Shown: piece after piece, positions 1 to 13,183 of the stretch
How the letters are laid out: each line of letters opens with the position of its first letter
Position numbering within the stretch: position 1 is the stretch's first letter
NCBI RefSeq assembly: GCF_965638725.1
Contig: NC_134961.1
Span: 3,348,001 to 3,412,000 of the forward strand
Origin: Aptenodytes patagonicus
Lineage: Eukaryota > Chordata > Aves > Sphenisciformes > Spheniscidae
Reading direction: 5' to 3'
DNA: 64,000 bases
Notes under the pieces: model-generated
Told to the model about the DNA's origin: nothing
The model's database searches: none
What the model saw: the letters and a program-made list of their open reading frames with translations, nothing else
Position numbers and translations under genes: made by a program

Positions 1-52
1 AAAGGATCTCAAGGTGTCCCTTCCAACCTCAACAGTTCTGTGGTTCTGTGAA
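1..52 (+). repeat. 3' tail of a CR1 LINE in the last CRAMP1 intron
   Basis: The first bases contain the typical CR1 end, GTCCCTTCCAACCTCAACAG followed by short TTCTGTG units. The element is cut by the window edge. It is in the sense orientation and lies just upstream of the last CRAMP1 exon. The CR1 body at the right edge of the window lies in the equivalent intron and in the same orientation, which matters for the duplication question. Confidence 0.85.
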
Positions 53-98
53 ATTTCCACTGACATGTAGTTCTTCTCTTCTCTCTTCTCTTTTCTAG

Positions 99-263
99 GT
101 GGTGGATTCCCAGCTGGCTTGCATGATGAATGAGAACAGCATAGATTACATATCTCGTTTTAATGACCTTGCCCAGGAACTGTCAATACCTGAGCCAACC
201 CGCAGGGAAATTCTGTTTGATGGAGGAGGAGGTGGTCCCCCAATTGGGGATCTCTCACAGTGA
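99..263 (+). CDS. CRAMP1: CRAMP1, last coding exon (C-terminus)
   Basis: A pyrimidine-rich tract ending in TTTTCTAG precedes 54 codons and a TGA stop at 261-263. The peptide starts VVDSQLACMMNENS, continues through DYISRFNDLAQEL and ends FDGGGGG-PPIGDLSQ. This matches the C-terminus of vertebrate CRAMP1 as I remember it; the human protein ends with a closely similar glycine run and DLSQ. The exon begins in phase 0, which is exactly what the exon ending at 62,857 requires. CRAMP1 (Cramped homologue) is a nuclear SANT-domain chromatin protein, and recent work links it to linker-histone H1 gene expression. The rest of this copy must lie before the window, unless this exon belongs to the exon chain at 44,618-62,857. 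Confidence 0.93.
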   Translation: MVDSQLACMMNENSIDYISRFNDLAQELSIPEPTRREILFDGGGGGPPIGDLSQ

Positions 264-3200
264 GTGTATGAGACCAGCAGGCTGGTGTAGACTGTTCAGC
301 TAAAGTTGGAGCTTGCAGCGCTGGATCATGGCAAGGGCAGGTTGCAGAGAAGCAGCTGAGGCTCAGTTGTCCCTGTCTTGTGCCCTTCTTTCTAAAAGAT
401 AAGCATTGTCTTCAAAGGTCTGAAGAAGTACTTGCAAGTCCTGGAATGTGCAATATACTTGGAACAACGAAACATGGCGTAGTATTACAGGAAATGGTGT
501 GTCCCCTGCATCAGCGATGTAAGATGGCAGGTTTATGGGACAGTCCTGGACTTGTACTTTGGAATGGCCTAAGCAAGAAGCTTAAGCAGGGAAGGGTATT
601 GCCAGAAGCTCCCCTACGCGAATTATTTTTTGCGTAGTAATCAAAATGCCATGATTTGGGATCCACATTGAAGTTTTGGAGGATGAAGGGTGGGGGTGGG
701 TATGGGAACCATTTTGCATCTTGACATGTCCTAGTTGGCACTCTTTTTATCAACCAGTCAAACTGAAGTTTCTTGCACTCTCTTCAAAGGCGCTGCAACT
801 CTACGATGCTTCGTTTTTATAGACCATTCTGTTTCTTTGGCTATGTTTTGTTGTTTGACCATTCCAGCAGGGGCACGTACCTGTTTTCTTGTTTTGTAGG
901 GGAGCTCTGATTCACCCTACTCCCAGTATTGCATGGATCCTTGGGGAGTTTCCTCTATTTTTAAACCCCATCACGTGTCACAGTCATCATCATCCTGACT
1001 GCACTCATATTCTCCACCTTTGAGATTCTTCATCGCATTGCACAGTTCACCCCATGAGTGGGAGAGTGCTTTGTTTGCTTTCCCTGAAGAACGGTTGCTT
1101 TTTAAGTCAGGAGACACTGCAAAAGAGCTTACTGGAGTCATTATGAAAGCTTTGTCATAATTAGTCTTGGCTTTGCTGGAAACCTGTATATATTGCCATC
1201 TTTCTTCACAAAAACTGAGGATTTACCTGGGAGAGGAAATAGGAAAGAATATTGTCATGTATAGAAACAAATAATATGTGAATGCTAAAGTTGTTAAGAT
1301 CTGTTTTGTGTCATGAAGAGGAGAGGTGTCAAGCCCTAGCTTAAGCCCTTAGTCCTTCCTTATTTCCTCCTTGTTCTGTGAATTCCAGGTGCTCTGTAGT
1401 ACCTCAGGGCATCATTTTTCATTATAGTCACTCCCAGGCACTAGTGGATCTGGTACTCCATCTACTAAATCCCTATGCATTTAATGTTAGTGTTCCAATA
1501 TTTGAAAGACCCAGATCCTGATACCAGCGGGTTCAAAGGAATAGAAAGTTACTTTCTCTACAGCTGGTTGTCCGTCGATTCTACCTTTATAACTCAGGAG
1601 ACTTTTCCTATTTCCTTTCCTGCTGGTCACGAGGGAGAATACCTTTATTGTGCCCCTTTTTTTAAGCACTTGTCTGCTTCTCCAGTAAGAGGATGTCCCT
1701 TGGCCGTTTTAAGTAGCTCTGAACTTATCCAAGGGACTAGTCCTATATAAACCTCAACTTTATATTATTAATAAATAAACAAAACTTCTCCATCTCTTAG
1801 GCTATTATCAGGGGTTCATTTTCCCAACTTGCACTATACTTGGTGGATGTAGTTCTACCTGCCTTTAGCTACTTTTACAAGGCATTTGACTGGGAGTTTC
1901 TTCTTGTAACCTTGCTCACGATGCACTGATTGGATTTGCTGTTTTCCCAGTCACTTTACCCTGCTTTCTGCAGATTTTTTTTTAACCGCTATGTAGTTTG
2001 CCTTATGCTTTCTGTCGTTAAGAGAAAAATGTAACACGTTTTCTGATGCACCTTTTGTGTGGCCCAGAGCAACCTTCCTGATTTCACTCAAAAAGTAGTG
2101 AGATTTGGATGACATTCCAAGACCCCACGTATCAGGTTGCTACATTCTCCTCCGACGTAGGAACCATACGGATGTGTAAAAACAGCGTTAGTACAATTAG
2201 ATGGTCCCAACAGGGAGGCAAACCTGTATTACTAGCAAGAAAACAATCATGACTAGAAGAATGGAGAATTTAATACCTGTGGGCTAACTTTGTATTCTGA
2301 CTGCATGTCATGTGGGATATTAAGTCCTTCTGTCATTATTCCTCTTTCATTATTCTTACAGAGCCTTGTTTGACAATTCTGATGCAATTATCAGGAAATC
2401 ATGTAAACCTAGAATACAAAAAGTTGAAGGCTGTCAGAAACATGAAGCTGAGGAGTGTATCGTTCTCAGCATTCATCCTTGGTATGGAGAGGATACCCAT
2501 TAATCTCAAGAGTCATTCCCTCTAAAACTTTTAAGTTTCACTTAGAGTTGAGCTGTATTTTGGTTCGGCCTTTCCCAGCTTGTTTCCTCTTGGTTTTGGC
2601 TTCTTAACGTTAGTAATGCTGATTATCCTATATGCTGTACCTCCAAAAATCCTTCGGACTTGCAGGACAAAAGTAGAGGGCTCCTACTGTACCTGTGGAT
2701 TATAGGACATGCAGGAGGAGATGTTGATACATTCTAATCAAGTACTGTATTAAAAAAAAAAATCTGAACTCTCATTCTTAAACTTCTGAATATTGAAAGA
2801 CCAGCCTGATGGTCTACAGTGTATTTACGTAGCTTGACAAGCATTTCCTCTGTATCGATGCTGGTAGCGGAGTGGATGTGACGCTGGTTTTGACTCTTGG
2901 GTTGCCTAGAATAAGTGCCAGTGTTGCTGCGCCTATATGGCAGAGCACTTCATCGATGAAGATCTGTGAAGACTTTCTGCCGCCTGATACGGGGAGCTGT
3001 CAAGCTGCCCTTTCTCAGCCCATTCAGTTGCCATAGGGGAATAATAGAATTGCAGAATGAAGTCAGCACAGTGGCTATTTTTAACGATGCCATGAGATCA
3101 GAAAACGTTAATATCCTGAACCTTTGCAAGTAGACTTGGACTGCCAAGTCATAACAAAAGTGGAAATGACAGAGGTCAGTTCAGCACTCAGAATTTTGTG

Positions 3201-4800
3201 GTTAGAAATGTGTTTGGCATCAGCCTCTTAAAAGTTGTTATTATGAAACAGAATTTGGTTTCAGAAATGTCATGCTTTGCAAACTGCAGTTTAATAATAA
3301 AGCCCTTTCAGGACAAGTAAGTCTTATCAGGGAAAAACGTGAAAATAACGTAGGTCATTGCGGTAATTTTGAATTGATGCAGAATTTGTTATCCTTATTA
3401 TGTGAAAGGTCACTTAAACCCACCTCTGATTCCACCAGTTCTAGATTTCAGGTGGATGTGCTTTACAATACTAATCATCATCAGTTTGTGCCTAAGACTG
3501 CTAAGTGAAAAATCGGGGTGGGGTGGGTGGGTGTAGGAGGTGTGTGGGGGTATGTATATACACACACACTATATATATATATGTACACACACACATATAT
3601 ATGTATGCTTGTGTGTGTGTGTATATATATATTTTTTGTAGAACACAAAACTCTTTCAATTTTAATTATTTCAGCTTCCCCAACAGAAGTAACAAAATCC
3701 GTATGTGTAACAATGTCAGCCTATCCTAAGCAAACATTCCAGCAAGTTATACTGAAATGCACGCAGGATTGTTTTTGAGGTAAACAGGACTTCGTTAGCT
3801 TAATAGCTTCTTGGGGCACTGTAAGGTGGTTGGAGAGGACAAATGGACACTAACAACCTCCAGTTCTAGTATTAATTGCTCTAGGCTTTCCCCGTGTTGG
3901 ATTAGTGACTATATATAATAAGGAAGTTCTGAGTAGCTCAGCAAGGTGAATGGCAGAAAATTCAGTCTTTGTTGCCATCATAGTCTGGGTGAAAAGCAGT
4001 ACTGCATCCTAAGAGTTCGATCTACCCATGTGTGCGCTAACTGGGTTTTCTGCTGGGTGTTGCATCCTGATTACCCACACAATTCATTTATCCTTTATCA
4101 CTAAATCTACTAAGCATAGGAATACTAATTGGTTTTAATATGGCATTGTTAAGCCTTTTCTTGACACCCCTCTTTGTATTTCTAAATGGAATTAAATGGC
4201 TTGGATCAAATCTAATCTATAAAGACATCTCATTTACTGACTCCGCAGATCCCAGAGTGGAAATTACGTTGCATTTTGGTTTTTACACTCAGACTTTGGA
4301 TGCATTTATAAGGAAAGTACTGCACTTTTTTTTAACCTTTTCAAACCTTTGAATCTCTTAATTTCACAGCAAGTTGTAAATGTTAACTAAGTGAAACCTT
4401 GGCAAGCACTACGGCAATAAGTTATCATTAATTACTGAAACATGGTAACTGCTTTAGAGCTTATGGTTCTGGCAGCAAAATTTAATGCTGTTTCTTTTAA
4501 TAATAGTTAAGCCATATCATCTAAGGTTTCTGGCTTGTTTGAGATGTGAATTTGTTTTATAGATTATAAATATACCTATATAGTGTATGTATAAAGCAGA
4601 ATGCCTGTCCTTACTGATTATTTTTTGTACCATATTGTAAATTATATTATTTATTCTTTACCAATTTTGGAAAAAGGTGTTTTGGTTATTTAATATAATA
4701 TACAAAAGCTGTTAAACTTCCTCTGTTTAAATTTCCAATTCAACTTGTAAAGCTGTTTTTATTCTTGTGCATAAATACATACTAATACTTGGTCTAACTT
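264..4800 (+). other. CRAMP1: probable CRAMP1 3' UTR and downstream flank
   Basis: There is no further coding exon after the TGA at 263. The stretch is AT-rich and has several candidate poly(A) signals: AATAAATAAA near 1768, AATAAAG near 3297, and an AT-rich region with ATAAA motifs between 4570 and 4790. It also holds a compound TA/CA/TG microsatellite at 3550-3635. The UTR extent is an inference from the AT-rich block and the poly(A)-like signals. Transcript reads would define the true end. Confidence 0.45.
3550..3635. repeat. compound (TA)n/(CA)n/(TG)n microsatellite
   Basis: Alternating tracts of CACACA, TATATA, ACACAC and GTGTGT fill this stretch, preceded by a G-rich run of GGGTG units at 3515-3550. 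The open frames that cross it are made only of repeat-derived codons (Tyr, Thr, His, Ile, Cys, Val) and are not genes. Confidence 0.9.
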
Positions 4801-5289
4801 ATGTCCAGTGTGTTACTTGCCCTTCACGCCCTATCAGATTTTTCCATTAACCTTTATTTACATAACAGTGGCCCCTGGGGGGGTGTCTAAAAATTTGTCC
4901 GTAAGGCCAAGCCTTCCGAGGTGAAATTCTAGTTTCAGTGAAATCAGTGGCATAACTTCCACTGACATCTCCCATCCCAGAATTTTCATGGTTTTCACCA
5001 CAGTGAGAGGTTTTGGTTGGGTTTGGTTTTGCTTTGCAGCTTCCATTCCCAGTAGCGTCCGCTAATTGTGCGCGTCAGAAATGGGTCAAACCAGAGGGCT
5101 GTCTGTCCTGAACGTCCTCTCTTTGTCCATGGTCACCTGTAACAAGGGGAAGAAAGGAAAAAACCAACCAACCAAACAACAAAAAAAACTACCAAGCAAA
5201 AGGGTACAATAAAAAGGGTATCGTATATCTTGGTTTGGGTTTTTTTTCCCCCTAGGTTGTTTTTTTTCCTTCACAGCTTCAGATAAGCA

Positions 5290-5560
5290 GGAACTTAGAT
5301 GTAGAGGTGGTATTCAGGCCATCACGTTTTATATAGCCACTACCAGAAAAACTTTTTCACCTTGAGGACAGTCAGGCAGGGGAACAGGTTGCCCAGAGAG
5401 GTTGTGCAGTGTCTCTCTTCAGAGCTTTCCAAGACAAAACTGAATAAAGCCCAGAGGATGCTGGTCTGATCTAGCTCACCCTGCTTTGAGCAGGAGGTTA
5501 GACTCTAGTCCTGAGGTTCCTTTCAAGCTGAATTATCCTGTGATCTTTGTCATGAACTAG
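5290..5560 (+). repeat. CR1 LINE 3' fragment
   Basis: The stretch follows the CR1 3' consensus in order: ACTTTTTCACC, GAGGACAGTCAGGCAGGGGA, ACAGGTTGCCCAGAGAGGTT, then CCCTGCTTTGAGCAGGAGGT, and finally TTCCTTTCAAGCTGAATTAT before the terminal repeat. It is a 5'-truncated, noncoding copy between CRAMP1 and JPT2. The rest of 4,800-6,600 shows nothing I recognise apart from a CTCTC repeat near 6,500. Confidence 0.88.
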
Positions 5561-6497
5561 TTCCTTTTGGTACACATTTAGGATTTTGGTCTCTGCAATA
5601 TGCAATGGCAGCTTTAGTTTAATTACGCGTTGAGAAAGTGCAAGAGTGTTCTTAAAACTAGATGATAAGAAATGAGGAACGTTTTAAAAAGCTCAACACA
5701 AACCCGCGTAGTAATATTCTTTGATGCTTCCTTTCCATCCAAAGAGTGAGGACTTATCTCTACCACTTGTGTACTGAGAAAACTGGACTGCGTGACCAAG
5801 TTTGAGCTCTTTCCGTGCAGCTTCTCACCTCTACCATGCTGTGACAAAGGCTCACAGCTAAGAGAGACCTTCACTTCTTTCCCACCTTATGTCAAAGCTG
5901 GTACTGAATCCTACCACTTTCTTTTCTCACAGACTATCTAATTTTGCCCTTAATGACCAAAACTTAACACTGTCAAAACAGAAGGAATGAGTCGGAAGTA
6001 ACAAATGATTAGTAAAGTAAGAAATGGAGCAAAGCAAGATGTTGCAGTTAGAGTGCACATTTTTGGTGTGGTGGTGTTTTGTTTGAGGTTTTTTTTAATC
6101 CTTCAAGACAAAAGCAGCAGTACGGCTGCTTCCAAATTTACTTCTTGGCATATGGAAAGCTGTGGAGCCATTAAGTAAAATCTCCAGCTGAAAAAGTTAA
6201 CTTGTAATGTTACTATCAACCAAAAACGTTTGGCTAAAACGGCCATGCAACTGTTGGCTCCTCGAGTGTAACTGTACCAGCTCCTGGGAGCACAGGTTCT
6301 CCAGGAAACCAGTGGCTTTCGCGTGGCAGTTGCCCAGCGCTGCTTCAGCCGTGAGCGATTTACGGACACCGTTTCCCGGGACAGGGACCGAGGTGAATTC
6401 TAGCAGGTGGATTGTTTACTGTCAGGTTGCACGCTGGGGTCGATAGCTGTGTATGCACGTTGCCTCCCCACCAGCTGCGCTTCGTGAGACTGAGGTG

Positions 6498-6524
6498 TGA
6501 CCCTCTCCTCTCCTCTCCTCTCCG
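6498..6524. repeat. (CTCTC)n short tandem repeat
   Basis: About five copies of a CTCTC-type unit in an otherwise unremarkable stretch just before the CpG island. Confidence 0.85.
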
Positions 6525-6649
6525 ACAAAGCTGGGTGAAGCGTCAGAGGTTCCCAACAGACGCGGTGCTGAAGTCACCAGGTTATAAAGTCGCCTCTGCG
6601 GTTACTCCTTATGGTGGTTTTCCTCCCGCGTTTCGCTTTACCTTGACGT

Positions 6650-8110
6650 TTTTGGGTGAAATGCCCGTATGAGGCCCCCGGGGCCGGGCAGCACGACTGA
6701 AGCGCGGACCGGAGCCGACCCCTCTCGGGGCCGTGGCAGCCGCTTGCCACAGGGCGCCCCCCCTCAGCGGACAAAAGCCGGCCTTTTTCGCCCGGGAGGC
6801 AGGGCCGGCTGGGCTCGTCCGTGGGGAAGGGACTACACGCTCCGGAGCCCGCCCTCGGGAGCGGGCGGCTGCGGCCGGGGCTGCGGAGGGGCGGCTGCCG
6901 GGCCGGGCCGGGCCGCGCCCCCTCAGCGGGCAGACGACCAGGCCAGCTGCGGACGCCGCACCCCTCTGCCGGCCGCTTACCGTCGCGGTGCCGCTGCCCT
7001 ACCGGGCCCTTTAAATGCCCTCCCCCCGCTCGTCCCGCTCCGCCTCTCAGCCAGTGTGGTTCTGCCGTTCCCTCTGACGGACGCGCGGTCTTACCAATGG
7101 GAGGCGGCCCGGATGAATGACGACGCGGGCCCTTTTCAAGCTTCCCTCCCTCTGCGAGGCTCACCGGACAGGCGGGATGTCGACCGGGCGGGCTGCGCTC
7201 GATAGGCTGCTCGACGTGATGGGCAGTTGGGTCAACCAACGGTGGGGCAGGGCGGGCCCGCCGGCGCTACCTGCGGTCCAGGCAGCCGAGGAGGAGCGCC
7301 GCGCGCGAGGCTGTGGAGTGGAGCCCGTCGTCCGCCACCATGTTCCAGGGCCCCGAGGCCGACTCGGCCAAGCCCAGCTCCAGGTGGCGCAGCGGGGGTG
7401 GATTGGCGGTGCGGGGGTGAAGGGGGGAACGGGAAGAGCCGTGCGGCGGCGCAGAGCCCGCGGCGGGGCTTTGTTCGGGGTGAGGGAGAGGCGGGAGAGG
7501 CGCAGGCTGAGGCTGAGGCTGCGGCTGCGGCGCGGCGCTGAGGGCGGGTGCTCCGGCTGCGGCGCGGCGCTGAGGGGCGGGAGGCAGATGGGGGGGCTCT
7601 GGCTGAGGGGAGCGGGTCCGTGCTGGGGGGGCCTTTTCGGCCGCGGTGGGCGGGAACGCCGCCCCCCATCCCTCCGGTAGCTGCTGGGGCAGGAGGCCGG
7701 CGCAGGGCGGCGGCGCTCGCCGCCTGCCCGGTGACCCTGCCGTGCCTCAGTTTACCTCTGCCGCGCCCCGGGGGCGGGGGGGGGTGGCGCCGCCGGCGGA
7801 GCGGGCGGTGTGGGGAGCGGCGCCGCGCCGCGCTCCCGGCGGTGCGTGCCGCCTTGGGCTCGGGGCCACGCCTGGGACACGCGGAGAGAGAGCGGGCAGG
7901 GCCGGTCCCCGTGGGGCTGCAGCGCTCGGCGCCGGCCCCGGCCCGCCGAGAGGGGGGTTGAGCTCCTGCTGGGGGTTACCGAGGTGGAGAGGGCGTCTGG
8001 ATCCCGAGGGGATTCCCGTGCGGGAGGAGAGGCCTGGCGCTGTGGAGGCCCTCCTTCCCCCGTGTTTGTACCTCCTCAGGGAGGGAGGAGGAGGACGTGG
8101 TTACGCTCTG
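6650..8110 (+). promoter_or_regulatory. JPT2: CpG island promoter of JPT2
   Basis: GC content and CpG density rise sharply here and fall off after about 8.1 kb. A CCAAT box (CCAATGGGAGG) lies at 7,094-7,104 and an inverted one (ATTGG) near 7,402. No clear TATA box is visible. The first coding exon of JPT2 lies inside the island at 7,340. This is the usual layout of a broadly expressed vertebrate gene. The many long open frames on both strands here result from the GC richness and are not separate genes. Confidence 0.85.
7340..7383 (+). CDS. JPT2: JPT2 exon 1 (start codon)
   Basis: The ATG sits in a near-ideal Kozak context (CCGCCACCATGT). It encodes MFQGPEADSAKPSS and then two bases of an Arg codon before the donor AG|GTGGCG. 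The human protein also begins MFQ and has a short first coding exon. The phase (2) matches the acceptor at 13,035. Confidence 0.9.
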
Positions 8111-11100
8111 TGAAGCGTTGAGAGGATCCGACACAAACGCCTGCATAAGCATAAGCAGATGTTACCTTGTTTTCGCCCTATGAAGTTGAACTATATTGTT
8201 ATACTTGGACGAGGGCGTATATCGTAATAACTTGGAGCTGGAGTGATTAATCCATCTGTGAGGTAATTATGTGCTCGGAGGGGAAGGAAGGAAGTGTTTT
8301 GAAACTGCGTAAGGGTGCTCTAAGTTTGCCTTTTATTCCAGTCGCTTTAAGCTATGACCTGGTTGTAAAAGACTCCTGAGGATGCTCTGCCCTTAGTATA
8401 GTCTCCGAGAAGCTTCTCTTCTCATCGTAATTTTGGACCGTGTTTAACTTATAAATTTGGTTTCTGGATGGAGTCTGGAATGCAGATCATCATAACTTTA
8501 GTTAACAGCAAGCAAAGGTGGTCGTGTTACAGCTTGTTCTCTGGCATTGTGGCAGAGTGTTTTCATCGTGCCTGAGAACAATCTATAGCAACGCAGACAA
8601 CTATATAAACGGACTGGCACAGCAAGCATGCTTACTGCAGCACTGCAATACATTACGTTATTGGATTTTATAGTGGTCTCCGAGATGGTGACTATTGACG
8701 TACGGCCTGTGCTGTCAAAAGCAAAAAGTACTTGGTTTAAGGGCACTTTTTCCAGAGCTTATTCTATTAATTCCCTAAAATTAATATTTGATGATAACTT
8801 TATTTGATGGTAACTTTACTTGATGATAATGCAAATCCTTTTGCAGTTCTTGATGTGTAGAAGTTTCTCTAGTTAAAACTGAGCCTAATTCAAAATCCTT
8901 GCAGCAACCACCAACAGCTGTGGAAGTGGGAAAAAATAACTCTTCCTAATGTGAAAATCTTTGTGAGGAAATTATAAACAAATGCGTTGCATTTCATAAT
9001 ACAGGGGTGTTACTGTTAGAAATAAATTATGTGAAAAATATCTTAAAGGAAAGCTTCCACTGAAATCATTGTCCAGTGAGACGTGTCTCTAGTGATCCAG
9101 TTAATGTGTACAGTGATACAGCGAACAACTAGTTTTATTTTATTAAACTTTGTATTTTTAAGGAAGTTTTGCTTTTCCAAAATAAAACAAGGAATTGCGT
9201 GTCTAAGAGTTGCTGTTGCTCTGAAAGCAAAGCAGGACAGAGTTGTATCATTCTACTGTTGGTGCACGCTATAAAGCTCTTATGTATCCTCAATTCAGCT
9301 CGTATACGAGCAGTTTCACAACTACTGTATAGAGCTGAAAATGTTAACTGTGGCCATCTTGGAAATGTAATACACGTGTTCCCCTCTGCCCCATCAGTTT
9401 TATGGCAGAGTACTGCAGAGCTTTCAGATCAAGAGCATAACTGACTTAGCAAAGCTTGCTGTTTGTTTATAAGGTGAGTGAGCTATTTAATGAGCCATGA
9501 GTTTGTATTGATCCATCAGCAGGAGTGCCCCCAGGAACTTTCTGGTCTTTGCTTGAGAGCCTGGTGTTCCAAACCTTAACACCTGCTTTCTGCTAGTTAC
9601 CTTAGTGATGGTCTCTGGCATATAATGCAACTCTCCGATTTTACCTGCTTTATTAGAAGTGTCTGAAAACTAGTAGGACTTCAGTGTTTAACTTTCAGGG
9701 AGAATTAAAAAAAATATATATTTAATTTATATAGCCAGTGTCTTGAAGTAATGGATAAGCCTTGGCGCACCTCTTCCGTAGGTCAGCTGAAAGGTTTAAT
9801 GAGGAAAAGGCATTCAAATTCAAGTGTGTTAGAATGTAGGAAAAAAAGATGACAAGAACTAATTAAAATTCTTCAAGCCTGCCAGAAGAGAACAAAGCAA
9901 TTAGTAGAGGCTTTTAAACTTACAGGGTAGGGTTCTTAATTTAGCTGTTCTAGATGAATTGACAGACTTCTAGTCTACTGGAGGGAAGTGGGAGAAGAGA
10001 CAGATTTAGATTGCATAGAAAACAAAGGGTTTTTTTCATTACTGTTTAACAGAATAAAACAACGCCTCCCCCCCCCGCCCCCTGCCAAAGGAAGAAAGAA
10101 GATCTAACTTATCTGGCTGCAAGACACAAAAATATCTCTATGTAAACTGGCATAGTACCAATATAAACTAAAATTACTATAAAGTATAAACTAAAATTAA
10201 TATAAAGTGTATGTTGAATTTCCTTGTACTCTGTTGAAGCAGCTCACGCTGGCTTATCAAGTTTAGCATGCTGTTTTCCTTTGGTAGGATTCACAGGCCA
10301 AATCTTACCTTCTTATTTGGTATGGGAGACCTGCGCATCTCACTCTGATCTAGAACTGAGTGTCATGGGAGTACAAGGAGGTCAGCAATGCTCTAGAGGC
10401 TACATGGCAAGAAAATAGTTTTGTATTCTCCCCAGTTTTTGGCTGAAGTGAAGGAATGCAAAACCCTGTCCTCTGTGCTATGATAAGCTGGAAGACCTTG
10501 TTGCTGTACTTCAGTATTTTTGGTAATTCCTGTGAATGACTTAGTTATCTGACTTTGCATTAGTTAGAATTTTATGGACCTGGTGCTGCAGTCGCTTGAA
10601 AGTTTATGGAATATTTGGAAGGTTCCTAGCAATTAGAAGTTTCTGAAATTGAGGAGGCAAATCCACTTTGTGTATGTAGAGTCAAGACATTCTTTTGCGC
10701 TATGCTGGCAGAAAAGGTCACCTCTTATGCTGATTTCAAAGTGCCTCATAAGCACCTCAGGTGATGCCTCTGACTTATTCATTGCAACAGTAGGGTTTTC
10801 TTAGTATGTATACTGAGCTGAAAATGGGAGGACGATACAAGAGCAATCAGTGGTGGATTTCTTTTGATGCTTAATTAAGTTTGTTAACTGAATAATCAAG
10901 ACCTTTAATCTTAAAATGGGGTTTCTCTAGAATTTTTTTCTGCAATGGATCTTCAGTCCAGTTGCAGGAATGAGAACTAATTTGATTCTTATGACTGGTT
11001 GTTTTTCTTAAACCAAAAAAATCTGAATGTAGTTATTTTGTTATTCCCTCCTACGCTTGTAGGCGTGTGTTAAAAAACCTGCGTGGTAAATGGAGTGAAT

Positions 11101-13034
11101 CTGTAATGTAAGAAACTCCATCCGTATAAACTACATTTCTCTTCCTTTCAATCTCTTTGATAGTATACTTAGAACTCAAGAAAGACTAGATGCGTTAAAA
11201 AAAAAAAAAAGCTGAAAAGAATGGGTAAAGTCAGAAATCGCTTAAATTACATGAGGGATACTAGCAGACCTATTTCTTTAACAGGAGCCCCTTCCCAAAC
11301 TCCTCTAGGGTGGTTTTGTGGGTTTTTTTTGTTGTTGTTGTTCCCTTTTCTCTTCCTTCCATCTCCCAAGTTTAAATGCTTAAACTGCCTCATGATTTCT
11401 GGACCATTGTGAATGACCAAAATACATAATTTGCCTAGATGATGTCTGTTTTATAGCAGTTTTAGACCTTCTAAGATATGTAGAAAGCCTATAGCACAGT
11501 TGGATCTGTAGTCTGTTGGATGCTAAATTGTAAATAAACCTTCTGCTCCGATATGATCTTACCTGTGCAGTGGACGAGACAGTTGTCCTGTCTACTGAAA
11601 TTCTAGTTAGTGCCTCAAGCTAAAGGGGTTCATTAAATCCACAGTTGTACTAAGGGTTAAAATATTGAAATTGGCCAGTAAAGACAGTCTCTCTGAGGCT
11701 GGTTCTGGCTATATAAACTACTCCCAGACTAAAAGAGGAACTTTTTTCCTCCTTCCTCTCAAAGAGGATAGAACGGCTTTCTGCATCCTGAGATCTGAAA
11801 TGCTGACAAAGCTCATTTTCTGACAGGGTAGCCAAATATCTCTGCTATTGTGAAATTAAATCTTAGAGTTAAATTGGCGTATATCTTGGCTCCGAGAGGA
11901 ACCTCTTTTTATGCCTGGCAGATATCTAACCTGAAACGGCTTGCTCCTGTCACAGATCTATGGAGGGGATGTGTTGTATTAATTCAAAGAATTCTGTTCA
12001 GGTGGAGTGGGATAAAGATCTTGCAATTTATAACTTTTACCTGTATAAAAGTAAAGGTTAGTTTAGGTCCCAGACCAGGTATTCAAATTAGAAGAGGTAT
12101 AACTCACCTGTTACTATTGCTCAGCTGCTAAGATTGTGGGTAATTGGTCAAGCAGACATAACTGCAAAAATTATTTTTGATACCTAGGTATTCATTGCTT
12201 TCCCATGCTTTTTCTGTTAATTGTCCAATTAATTCCACTGATTCTACTCCCACGCAGTAGTTCAGTTCCTTTTCAGGACAGGACCTGAAGTCTGTTGAGC
12301 AAGGCATAGGTATTAACTGTGGACTTACTACTTAAGGACAAGCATGACTTCTGGTAGGTTTTCAAGAAGTCAGTCCATTTCTGTTGTAACCTCCAATTTT
12401 TATGAGGATCTGTTTGATACACCGAAGCGCAGAGCTTTGGTTGTAAGGGATTTCCATCTTGACCACTAAAAATTTGGCTTCTTGGCATTCCACTTTTCCA
12501 TTCTAAACTCAACCATTGGTTATCATATTAGCTACTGTAGAAACTAGCAAATTTTTTTTTGTAGTTATGAAATGTCTGCTTTTAACTAAAAGTCAGTGGG
12601 TTTCAATTGTGTTACAGGTACAAAGTCAGTGCGTGCAGTTTTGCAGAAAGTCTGATTCTGTAATGGTTATTTTTAAAAGGCTAACCAGAGTTGTACGTCT
12701 TAATCTCCTGTTGCTTCTGGAAGACCACAGTTAGCATGGCCATTTGTTCTGGTGGCACTGTTATGACCATTCCAAGTAATCGTAGGTAACATAATGATCA
12801 AATTGACTGACAAAGGAGGCTGGCAATATTTGTGCTGAACTTGAGAATATTTTATTAGAACAGCTCTTGAAAAGTAAATACTTCATGGACGTAGCAGAAT
12901 TACCTGAAGTAACTTCAGATCAGAGTAGTTATTCATAACATACAAGGGAGAATGGGGAGGGGACATCAAATACGTTGAATGCTGTAAATTTCAAACAAAC
13001 TTTTCTCTCTCGCTTCTCTCATTCTGCAATGTAG
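7384..13034 (+). other. JPT2: JPT2 intron 1
   Basis: A 5.65 kb intron. The first 700 bases are still CpG island, with short GC-rich tandem units (a roughly 21-bp CGGCTGCGGCGCGGCGCTGAG unit twice between about 7,520 and 7,575). The rest is AT-rich, with a poly-C run near 10,070 and an A-run near 11,200. I see no exon, RNA gene or well-preserved mobile element in it. Confidence 0.75.
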
Positions 13035-13183
13035 GGTGTTGAAGCCCCCTGGAGGAGGTTCTAGTAATCTCTTTGGGAACACAGAAGAAGTTTCTTCTTC
13101 AAGCAGGCCACACCGGATGGCATCCAATATCTTTGGAGCATCAGAAGAACCTCAAAACATTCCAAAAAGAACAAACCCTCCAG
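13035..13183 (+). CDS. JPT2: JPT2 exon 2
   Basis: The acceptor GCAATGTAG precedes 149 bases, followed by the donor CCAG|GTAAGA. The peptide begins [14 protein letters not shown] and includes [18 protein letters not shown], then RTNPP. These are the hallmark Jupiter-family segments, and the [21 protein letters not shown] block is nearly unchanged from mammals. It enters in phase 2 and leaves in phase 1, compatible with both neighbours. Confidence 0.96.

Noticed and set aside
3505..3778. Two open frames of 74 and 86 codons
   Set aside because: Both are translations of the TA/CA/TG microsatellite.
6574..7680. Long open frames on both strands of the CpG island (up to 221 codons)
   Set aside because: They overlap each other in several frames, have Arg/Gly/Pro/Ala-only composition and no domain. 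GC-rich DNA has few stop codons. The real coding part is the 44-base JPT2 exon 1.
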